From: Prevotellaceae bacterium
Lineage (GTDB): Bacteria > Bacteroidota > Bacteroidia > Bacteroidales > UBA932
Reading direction: 5' to 3'
DNA length: 12,296 nucleotides
NCBI GenBank assembly: GCA_031287815.1
Contig: JAITSM010000201.1
Coordinates: 1 to 12,296 of the forward strand
This document shows, one piece after another, positions 6,771 to 12,296 of this stretch. The position numbers were made by a program, and so were the translations under genes. Numbering within the stretch: the stretch's first letter is position 1; every line of letters starts with the position of its first letter. The notes beneath the pieces were generated by a model, which was not told the origin of the DNA, searched no databases, and saw only the letters and a program-made list of their open reading frames with translations.

Positions 6771-6974
6771 TTAAAGTTTATCGGCATTTTGTCTATTGTC
6801 TACAAGTCCATGTTCTGTTTTCGCAGCATCAGGGCTGTTTTTCAAACACAAACTAATTCCCATAAAACAACCCCTTGCTGCGATTTTTTGTTCGCTGCCA
6901 ATCATTGCAGAATGTGCTGTTAAATATTTTTCTGCAACTTTTCTCTGACCTTTACTATTATACTCCCATTGTTT
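6771..6974 (-). pseudogene. Short open frame or gene remnant upstream of the Cys-rich gene
   Basis: A frame open from just after a TAG (6977-6975) to a TAA (6773-6771) encodes 67 residues that look protein-like, including GQRKVAEKYLTAHSAMIG and ending in DNRQNADKL. The first ATG is at 6905-6903 and would give a 44-residue peptide. It ends 33 nt before the Cys-rich gene in the same direction. Either a small gene begins at that ATG, or this is the 3' end of a decayed gene. I do not recognise the family. The upstream part overlaps the structured element at 6963-7127. Confidence 0.3.
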
Positions 6975-7127
6975 CTAATGACAAGAGTGGAAATGGGAGC
7001 TATACTTATTGCAAACTGAGGTTCTGGACGACCCATCACGTAAATAAGTACAACACCCATGTCCACTCTCGACATGGTTGCTTTACTTATATTCATACGT
7101 GATTAGAAAATGTCCAGTTTTCAGTTT
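6963..7127. ncRNA. Structured element with a five-helix nested hairpin
   Basis: Five helices nest in order between 7013 and 7127: aaactga (7013-7019) with tcagttt (7121-7127); ctggac (7024-7029) with gtccag (7112-7117); atcacgta (7035-7042) with tacgtgat (7096-7103); ataagta (7044-7050) with tacttat (7084-7090); and ccatgtc (7057-7063) with gacatgg (7071-7077) around a 7-nt loop. That is 35 paired bases with small internal loops. To the left, ctcccatt (6963-6970) pairs with aatgggag (6992-6999). A minus-strand promoter-like site lies at 7203-7233. It could be a non-coding RNA, a structured leader of the Cys-rich gene, or a MITE-like element. The fold is seen in the sequence; the role is inference. 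Confidence 0.5.
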
Positions 7128-7202
7128 GACGACAGAATAAAAGTCAAAGCGATATTTTTTTATATCATTTCCAATACATCAAGGAGCATATAATTACCGC
7201 AG

Positions 7203-7233
7203 CAAATATATTACTTTATTTTTTAATTGCAAC
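7203..7233 (-). promoter_or_regulatory. Promoter-like site driving the structured element and Cys-rich gene
   Basis: On the minus strand TATATTTG (7210-7203) matches the -7 box TAnnTTTG exactly. GTTG (7233-7230), a 3 of 4 match to the -33 box, lies 19 nt upstream. Transcription would start near 7197 and read through the nested hairpin, the short open frame and then the Cys-rich gene. No better -7 box was found closer to that gene's start. The surrounding DNA is very AT-rich, so a chance match is possible. Confidence 0.4.
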
Positions 7234-7266
7234 TATTTTTGAAAAATATTTTTTCTTAAGATGGTT

Positions 7267-7303
7267 CCGGCGCCAGCCAATTCTCCATTCTCAATTCTCC
7301 ATT
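7267..7303. repeat. Low-complexity repeat overlapping the porE-like stop codon
   Basis: On the minus strand the motif AATGGAGAATTGAG is repeated through the end of the PorE-like gene. It supplies the last codons (Met-Glu-Asn) and the TGA stop (7293-7291). GGCTGGCGCC follows, sharing GCTGGCGCC with the palindrome after susD. Further on, an AT-only stem (gaaaaatattttttc, 7241-7255) could be a weak terminator for this gene. No G/C-stemmed terminator is visible. Confidence 0.6.
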
Positions 7304-9285
7304 AGAAAGAGATAATCGCTACGGGTAACCTGCAATTCGGTGCGGCGGTTGAAGGCGTGGCAAATTTCCTGCTGGCCTTCGCTGGGTAGGGAGGTGATGA
7401 ATTTTTCGGTTAGTTTTTGCCCTGTTCGGAGGAAAGTATGCTGTTTCGACATGGGCTCTGTAACAGTTTTGGGCTCGGATTCGCCCAGCCCGACGGCTGT
7501 CAGGCGCGGTTCGTCAATGCCGTTGGTGATAAGGTAATCGACTACCGCCTGTGCGCGGCGTTGCGACAGGTCATCGTTTGTTTCGTCGCTGCCGCGACTG
7601 TCGGTGTGGGCGCGCAGTTCAATCATAATCGACGGATTGTCTTTCATGAGGTCGACCAGCGAGTCCAGCGCCGTGCGGGAAGCGTCGGAGAGCGTCGCCT
7701 TGCCGAAGTCGAAGAAGATGTTGGGTATTTCTATCGGCTTGGCGGTGGAGGTGAGGGCGAAGGTATCGCGGTGCACGTGCCCGTTGTCCCATCCGGTGCT
7801 GGAGAAACGGAGTTTGGCGTTCAGGTAGCCGTTGCGCGAAGCCAGTACGAGGTAGTACAGCCCGGGATTTACGCGGAAATAGAATGCGCCGTTGGCTTCG
7901 GTGCGTTTGCGCAATACGGCGCCGTTGCTGCCTACCAGGCGTATTTCTGCATTTTCGAGCATGCTGTTCGTGGCGGCGTCTTTCACCATTCCTTCGAAAT
8001 GGTATTCAATCGGGGTTATATCCAGCGCCAGCCGATAGATGTCGTCGCCGCCTTTTGCGCCTTTTTCCCTGCGGCGCGAGGCAAAATAGCCGCGTTCGTT
8101 TTCCTGCTCGAGGATAATGGAAAAGTCATCGGCGGAGGAGTTGACTGGGCGCCCCATGTTTTCTGTGCTCCAGCCGGCGGCGCTGTCGGGCGTGGCTTTG
8201 AAAATGTCCAGCCCGCCGAAGCCGGGATGTCCGTCGGAGGCGAAATAGAGGCTGTTGCCGCGTGCAAAGGGATACATTTCATTGCCGGGTGTGTTAATTT
8301 GTACGCCTGCGTTCACCGGCTCGCCCCAGTCGTCGCTGCTGCCGCTGCGCGTTACTTTCCAGATGTCCATTTTGCCCATTCCGCCGTCCATGTCGGATAC
8401 GAAATAAAGCGTCAGGTCATCGCCGGAAAGCGCCGGGTGCGCCGCCGTGATGCTGTCGGGCATAAGCTTTAAGTCTTGGGGCTTGCCCCATTCGTTGTCG
8501 TTGCGTTCTATGGAGAAAATTTTGCATCCTGCTTTTTCCCGTTTTACTTTCATGCAACGCGTGAAGTACAAGACCGTATAGCTATGATTAAAGGCAGCGG
8601 CGCCGTCTTCGTACTTGGTGTTTATTTCTTCGCCCATGTTTTGCGGTTTCGTCCATTTGCTGTTGCGCGGGAGGCGGGAGAAAAACAGGTCGGAATAGGC
8701 TTCTCCGGTAACGTCATAAGTTTTTTTGCTAAGGTTATCTTCCTTTCGGGTAGAGGTAAAGAGCAGCGTTTCGTAATCGTCGGCGCCATAAGCCGGCGCG
8801 AAATCGTTGGCGCGCGTGTTCAATGCCGGCGCCAATTCTACCTGGTAGGCGTTTTCGCCGGCGCGGTAGTTTTTCGCCAATTCCAGCGACGCTAAAGCGG
8901 CGGCGGCTTGCGGGTCGTTCGGGCGCTGTTGCCGGTAGAGGAGAAACTGTTCTTCGGCTTTGTCGTATTTTTCATTTGCGAACAACACCTGTCCGTAATG
9001 CAAGTATATTTCGGGGTTTTCAGGGGTTTTATGCTGGCGCAGCAATCCGGTATAGGCTGTTTCGGCGTTGCGCCAGTTGCCCAGCCGCCGGTAGCATTCG
9101 GCATAATTGAAATAAGGTTGTTCGGCTTGCGCTTTCGGTATTTTCCGGATAATTTTTTTGTACCGCTCGGCGGCAGCGGCATATCCGCCTTCGTCAAAAA
9201 GCCGGTTGGCTTTTTCCAGTTTGCCGGCCGTTCCGCAGGACGCTAACAGCAACGCGCAAAGAAGATATGAAGAAAATTGTTTCAA
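7291..9285 (-). CDS. porE: PorE-like TPR/propeller/CRD/OmpA lipoprotein of the type IX secretion system
   Basis: This 664-residue lipoprotein has the domain order known for Porphyromonas PorE, a periplasmic part of the type IX secretion system. The signal peptide MKQFSSYLLCALLLAS leads to lipobox Cys17. TPR helices follow (about 24-145), then PD40-type propeller blades (about 155-420, with repeated LYFxSD/DIxK motifs such as TLYFVSDMDGGMGKMDIWK and SLYFASDGHPGFGGLDIFK). A carboxypeptidase-regulatory domain follows (about 428-495), then an OmpA-like peptidoglycan-binding domain (about 520-655) with FFDFGKATL, HTDSRG (560-565) and LSQRRA. The frame extends to a TTG at 9303, but that codon lies inside a -7 box. 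The TTG at 9285 starts a normal lipoprotein signal; there is no in-frame ATG nearby. It stands alone on this strand. A generic OmpA/PD40 paralogue is the alternative. Confidence 0.85.
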   Translation of the reverse strand: MKQFSSYLLCALLLASCGTAGKLEKANRLFDEGGYAAAAERYKKIIRKIPKAQAEQPYFNYAECYRRLGNWRNAETAYTGLLRQHKTPENPEIYLHYGQVLFANEKYDKAEEQFLLYRQQRPNDPQAAAALASLELAKNYRAGENAYQVELAPALNTRANDFAPAYGADDYETLLFTSTRKEDNLSKKTYDVTGEAYSDLFFSRLPRNSKWTKPQNMGEEINTKYEDGAAAFNHSYTVLYFTRCMKVKREKAGCKIFSIERNDNEWGKPQDLKLMPDSITAAHPALSGDDLTLYFVSDMDGGMGKMDIWKVTRSGSSDDWGEPVNAGVQINTPGNEMYPFARGNSLYFASDGHPGFGGLDIFKATPDSAAGWSTENMGRPVNSSADDFSIILEQENERGYFASRRREKGAKGGDDIYRLALDITPIEYHFEGMVKDAATNSMLENAEIRLVGSNGAVLRKRTEANGAFYFRVNPGLYYLVLASRNGYLNAKLRFSSTGWDNGHVHRDTFALTSTAKPIEIPNIFFDFGKATLSDASRTALDSLVDLMKDNPSIMIELRAHTDSRGSDETNDDLSQRRAQAVVDYLITNGIDEPRLTAVGLGESEPKTVTEPMSKQHTFLRTGQKLTEKFITSLPSEGQQEICHAFNRRTELQVTRSDYLFLMEN

Positions 9286-9294
9286 TAGAAAATT

Positions 9295-9327
9295 TTTATG
9301 CAAAGATACGAAATTTTACTACCTTTG
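9295..9327 (+). promoter_or_regulatory. Promoter of the C45/ligase operon
   Basis: TACCTTTG at 9320-9327 is an exact -7 box. TTTA at 9295-9298, a 3 of 4 match to the -33 box, lies 21 nt upstream. Transcription would begin near 9333, giving a leader of about 97 nt. It lies back-to-back with the porE-like promoter, and the two sites overlap. Confidence 0.55.
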
Positions 9328-9331
9328 CAAC
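9301..9331 (-). promoter_or_regulatory. Promoter of the porE-like gene
   Basis: On the minus strand TATCTTTG (9308-9301) is an exact -7 box. GTTG (9331-9328), a 3 of 4 match to the -33 box, lies 19 nt upstream. The expected start point near 9295 leaves a leader of about 10 nt before the TTG at 9285. It also rules out translation from 9303, which lies inside the box. Confidence 0.6.
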
Positions 9332-9396
9332 TCAAAATCCTGTTAAATAAAGGTGCGGTTGCCCTGCGTAAGCCATAAGCCCTGTACCGAACAAAG

Positions 9397-9438
9397 CCTA
9401 ATGTCTAAACCTTATTTTCTAAAAACCTAATGTCTAAA
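9397..9438 (+). promoter_or_regulatory. Duplicated start region with a 9-codon minicistron
   Basis: The 13-mer cctaatgtctaaa occurs at 9397-9409 and again, 29 nt later, at 9426-9438. The first copy starts a 9-codon ORF (MSKPYFLKT, 9401-9427). Its TAA stop (9428-9430) overlaps the ATG of the acyltransferase gene as TAATG. This would allow translational coupling or leader-peptide control. The duplication also makes the choice of start non-trivial; only the second ATG is in frame with the long ORF. Confidence 0.55.
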
Positions 9439-10866
9439 AAGAAAATCAAACGTTTTTGCATTATCTTGCTGGCGGTGGCAGTGGTTTTTGTTATTGCCGG
9501 ATACGTGCTGAGTTGCTGGTTGCATGTGCCCGACCCCGACATTCCCCCCTCGCCGCTGGCGGGACAGGAAGCCATACGCAACCAAAATTTCGTAGCGTTT
9601 GAAGGCTGCCGGTTGCGCCGCAGCGAAACAGGGTTGTGGGAAATGTACCTCGAAGGCGAAGCCTTTGAACGCGGCGTGGCGGCAGGGAAAATGGCCAAAG
9701 GCCTGTTGAAATACCAGGAAGATGCTTTTGTGGCGCAAATCCGGCGGCTCATACCGTCGGACGCCTACCTGAAATTTCTGCGGCTGTTCATCGGCTTTTT
9801 CAACCGCCATTTGCCCGGCTATATCTTGGAAGAATACCAACACGAAATTTATGGCATATCCCTATCCTGCACCGATGAATACAACGCTATCGGGACGCCC
9901 TATGAACGGCAGCTGAACTACCATTCGGCGCACGATCTCGGGCATGCGTTGCAGGATTACATGCTGGTGGGTTGCACCTCCTTTGCGGGGTGGAACGGCA
10001 GCGTGGAAGACTCTTTGCTGCTCATAGGGCGGAATTTTGACTTTTATGTGGGCGAACAGTTTGCCGAAAATAAAATCGTGGCTTTTTACAATCCCGCCAA
10101 AGGATACAAGTTTGCCATGATCACTTGGGCGGGGATGACGGGCGTGCTTTCGGGCATGAACGAAAAAGGGCTGACGGTAACGATTAACGCCGCCAAATCA
10201 TCTGTCCCCACGTCCGCCGCTACGCCGATAAGCATTTTGTGCCGCGAGATTTTGCAATACGCCGCCACCATTGATGAAGCCTGCGCCATCGCCAACCGCC
10301 GGGCTACCTTTGTGAGCGAATCTATTTTAATCGGCTCGGCAGCGGATAACCGCGCAATGATTATTGAAAAATCGCCGGACAAAACAGGCCGGTACCAGCC
10401 GCAAAAAGACTGGCTGGTATGCGCCAACCACTACCAGAGCGAAACGTTCAGGGACGATAAAAGAAATATCGAAAACATTGCCGCCGGCGTCAGCCCTTAC
10501 CGGCAAAAGCGGGCAGAGGAATTGATTCTGCAAAATATCCCCCTCAATCCGGCGAAAGCGGCGACAATCCTGCGCGACCAAAAAGGGCTGGGCGGCGAAA
10601 ATATCAGCGCCGGCGACGAACGGGCGATAAACCAGCTGATCGCCCATCATTCCGTCATCTTTCTTCCCCAAAAAGGGCTGATGTGGGTATCCACCGCGCC
10701 TTGGCAACTGGGGAAATACGCGGCCTACCACCTGCACGAAATATTCGCCAACCCCGATTTTTCCAAAGAAATAAAAACAGACAGCCTGACCATCCCCGAA
10801 GACCCGTTCCTGTATTCCGATACCTATCAAAAAATCACCCGAAGTAAACACGTAAATCATGAATAA
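9430..10866 (+). CDS. Membrane-anchored C45-family Ntn acyltransferase/hydrolase
   Basis: This 478-residue protein resembles the acyl-CoA:6-aminopenicillanate acyltransferase (peptidase C45) family, N-terminal-nucleophile enzymes that transfer or hydrolyse acyl groups on amines. A basic N-terminus and one hydrophobic segment (about 8-31) would anchor it facing the periplasm; VLSC (26-29) is a poor lipobox. The likely nucleophile is Cys182 in LVGCTSFAGWNG. Family members cleave themselves before this Cys, giving an N-terminal part of about 181 residues. Other family-like motifs are LIGRNFDFY (198-206), GMNEKGLTVTINA (242-254) and CANHYQ (331-336). The start overlaps the stop of a 9-codon minicistron. 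Its last 8 nt overlap the ligase gene, so the two are co-translated. The true substrate is unknown. In my recollection such genes also occur in aryl-polyene/flexirubin clusters. Confidence 0.82.
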   Translation: MSKKKIKRFCIILLAVAVVFVIAGYVLSCWLHVPDPDIPPSPLAGQEAIRNQNFVAFEGCRLRRSETGLWEMYLEGEAFERGVAAGKMAKGLLKYQEDAFVAQIRRLIPSDAYLKFLRLFIGFFNRHLPGYILEEYQHEIYGISLSCTDEYNAIGTPYERQLNYHSAHDLGHALQDYMLVGCTSFAGWNGSVEDSLLLIGRNFDFYVGEQFAENKIVAFYNPAKGYKFAMITWAGMTGVLSGMNEKGLTVTINAAKSSVPTSAATPISILCREILQYAATIDEACAIANRRATFVSESILIGSAADNRAMIIEKSPDKTGRYQPQKDWLVCANHYQSETFRDDKRNIENIAAGVSPYRQKRAEELILQNIPLNPAKAATILRDQKGLGGENISAGDERAINQLIAHHSVIFLPQKGLMWVSTAPWQLGKYAAYHLHEIFANPDFSKEIKTDSLTIPEDPFLYSDTYQKITRSKHVNHE

Positions 10867-12154
10867 CGACATCCAGTACCGGCCGGCGGAAGAAATCGCA
10901 AAATACCAACAGGCCAAATTGCAGGAGGCTTTGGCCTATTTGCAGGCGCGGTCGCCGTTTTACCGCGAAATGTTTGAAAGGGAACATATCGACATAGCCA
11001 AAATAAAGACGGTAGAAGGCCTCCGGCGGCTGCCCACCACCACCAAAGCCGACCTGCAACGGCGCAACAAAGACTTTTTGTGCGTGCCGCAGGAAGCGAT
11101 TATCGACATCGTAACCACCTCCGGGACGTTGGGGCAGCCGGTGTTTTTCGGGCTTACGGAAAACGACCTCCGGCGGCTGGCCTACAACGAACGGCTGAGC
11201 TTTGAAACAGCCGGGTTAACACGGGCGGACGTCATGCAACTGATGACCACCATTGACCGCCGCTTCATGGCCGGGCTGGCTTATTTCTTGGGCGCACGGG
11301 AACTGGGCATGAGCATCTGCCGCGTGGGCAACGGCATCCCCGAACTGCAATGGGACACGATGCTCCGGATTAACCCCACCGTCGCCATGGTTGTGCCCTC
11401 GTTCATGTGTAAACTGATTGCCTACGCCAAACAGGCCGGCATTGCCGTACACCACTCGAGCCTCCAAAAAATCATCTGCATCGGCGAATCGTTGCGCAAC
11501 CCCGATTATACCCTCAATACGCTCGGGCGGATTATCCACGAAGAATGGCCGGGACTGAAAATGTTTTCCACCTACGCCTCCACCGAAATGCAATTTTCCT
11601 TTACGGAATGCGAAGAAGGAAAAGGCGGGCATCACCAGCCGGGACTGATTATCGTAGAATTTCTCGACCCCGCCGGCCGGCCGGTGAAAGAAGGGGAAGA
11701 GGGAGAAGTAACCATTACCTCTTTGGGCGTGGAAGGGATGCCGCTGTTGCGCTTCCGGACAGGCGACATTGTGTACCACGCCACCGCGCCCTGCGCCTGC
11801 GGGCGGAATACGCTACGACTAAGCGGCGTTACCGGCCGGAAAGGGCAGATGATAAAATTCAAAGGCACGACGCTCTACCCGCCGGCGCTCTACGAAGTGA
11901 TGGACAATATCCCCGAAGCGGTGAATTATGTAGTAGAAGTTTTTCACAATGATTTGGGGACGGATGAAATCCTCATCCGCGTGGGGGCGCGCCAGCCGTC
12001 GGAGCAGCTGGAAAAGCGCATCAAGGATATTTTCCGCTCAAGAATCCGCGTAGCGCCGGTCATCGCCTTTGAATCCATAGAAACCATCCAGGCCATACAA
12101 TACCCCGCCGCCAGCCGCAAACAAATAAAGTTCATCGACAAAAGAGGTGCTTAA
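10859..12154 (+). CDS. PaaK-like adenylate-forming ligase (phenylacetate-CoA ligase family)
   Basis: This 431-residue enzyme belongs to the AMP-binding, phenylacetate-CoA ligase-like group, which activates a carboxylic acid as acyl-AMP and usually passes it to CoA or a carrier. Visible core motifs are TTSGTLGQP (86-94, phosphate loop), YASTEM (239-244), GEVTITSL (282-289) and RFRTGDI (298-304). Cys251, His258, Cys312 and Cys314 (PCACGR) match in spacing the Cys/His cluster seen in PaaK relatives, a possible structural zinc site. The C-terminal lid holds SRKQIKF (419-425), whose Lys421 may be the catalytic lysine. The length is close to PaaK (about 430-440). It overlaps the acyltransferase gene by 8 nt. 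The acid substrate cannot be read from sequence; aryl acids are typical of the family. No terminator follows before the terminal repeat, so the operon may continue. Confidence 0.88.
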   Translation: MNNDIQYRPAEEIAKYQQAKLQEALAYLQARSPFYREMFEREHIDIAKIKTVEGLRRLPTTTKADLQRRNKDFLCVPQEAIIDIVTTSGTLGQPVFFGLTENDLRRLAYNERLSFETAGLTRADVMQLMTTIDRRFMAGLAYFLGARELGMSICRVGNGIPELQWDTMLRINPTVAMVVPSFMCKLIAYAKQAGIAVHHSSLQKIICIGESLRNPDYTLNTLGRIIHEEWPGLKMFSTYASTEMQFSFTECEEGKGGHHQPGLIIVEFLDPAGRPVKEGEEGEVTITSLGVEGMPLLRFRTGDIVYHATAPCACGRNTLRLSGVTGRKGQMIKFKGTTLYPPALYEVMDNIPEAVNYVVEVFHNDLGTDEILIRVGARQPSEQLEKRIKDIFRSRIRVAPVIAFESIETIQAIQYPAASRKQIKFIDKRGA

Positions 12155-12160
12155 TGCGAG

Positions 12161-12296
12161 GGGGGGGTGAAGAGTGAGGGGTGAAGGGTGAAGAGTGAGG
12201 GGTGAAGAGTAAAGAGTGAAGGGTGAAGGGTGAAGGGTGAAGGGTGAAGGGTGAAGGGTGAAGGGTGAAGGGTGAAGGGTGAAGGGTGAAGGGTGA
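12161..12296. repeat. GGGTGAA heptamer tandem repeat running off the window
   Basis: From 12161 to about 12220 the DNA is made of degenerate units (ggggtga, agagtga, gggtgaa). From 12221 to the window end it is pure gggtgaa, nearly eleven copies. The repeat begins 6 nt after the ligase stop codon. Since 7 is not a multiple of 3, TGA falls in all three forward frames within three units. The copy number is unknown because the window ends inside it. Confidence 0.95.

Noticed and set aside
6636..7102. Plus-strand ORFs of 95 and 75 codons over the Cys-rich gene start and the intergenic region
   Set aside because: They are antisense to the signal-peptide coding region or cross the nested hairpin arms. 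Composition is that of AT-rich non-coding DNA.
7035..7103. Integron attC site
   Set aside because: The hairpin is attC-sized, but I see no GTTRRRY/RYYYAAC core sites at its ends and no integrase gene.
7013..7127. Retron msr/msd or group II intron RNA
   Set aside because: No reverse transcriptase gene lies anywhere in the window, and the conserved motifs of those RNAs are not visible.
7417..8472. 351-codon plus-strand ORF inside the PorE-like gene
   Set aside because: It is antisense to clear PD40, CRD and OmpA domains and has no recognisable domain of its own.

Overview
The window reads as Bacteroidota, most likely order Bacteroidales. The evidence is a SusC/SusD outer-membrane pair, a lipoprotein with the PorE architecture of the type IX secretion system, and several copies of the Bacteroidetes promoter -7 box TAnnTTTG. 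GC-rich genes are separated by AT-rich, repeat-rich intergenic DNA. I see no rRNA, tRNA, CRISPR, transposase or phage gene. The left edge lies in a 42-bp tandem array and the right edge in a 7-bp tandem array, so the window may be a contig that ends in repeats on both sides.

Layout. (1) 1-336: eight head-to-tail 42-bp units, followed by a perfect 11-bp hairpin. (2) 337-836: intergenic DNA with a possible 38-codon ORF, low-complexity TTTTCAATT repeats and the susC promoter. (3) 837-5444: susC-like and susD-like genes, 12 nt apart. They are followed by a compound palindrome and an intrinsic terminator. (4) 5772-6737, minus strand: a secreted protein with 21 Cys in its last 150 residues. (5) 6738-7290: AT-rich DNA holding a short open frame, a 115-nt nested hairpin and a promoter-like site. 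(6) 7291-9285, minus strand: the PorE-like lipoprotein. (7) 9301-9327: back-to-back promoters. (8) 9430-12154: a membrane-anchored C45/Ntn acyltransferase and a PaaK-like adenylate-forming ligase, overlapping by 8 nt. (9) 12161-12296: a GGGTGAA repeat.

How the genes fit together. The SusC/D pair is a TonB-driven importer with no catabolic enzyme or regulator in view, so its substrate is unknown. The PorE-like protein would link the type IX secretion machinery to peptidoglycan. The C45 and ligase pair looks like part of an acyl-transfer pathway that continues to the right. Aryl-polyene/flexirubin-type clusters are one possibility I recall, but nothing here proves it.

The most unusual signals are non-coding. 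Each 42-bp unit carries a minus-strand TAACTTTG box, and two units also have TTTG exactly 20 nt upstream, so the array looks like tandem promoters firing out of the left edge. The 6963-7127 element folds into five nested helices and has arms that can pair in two alternative ways. TGA-rich short repeats sit directly at the stop codons of three genes.
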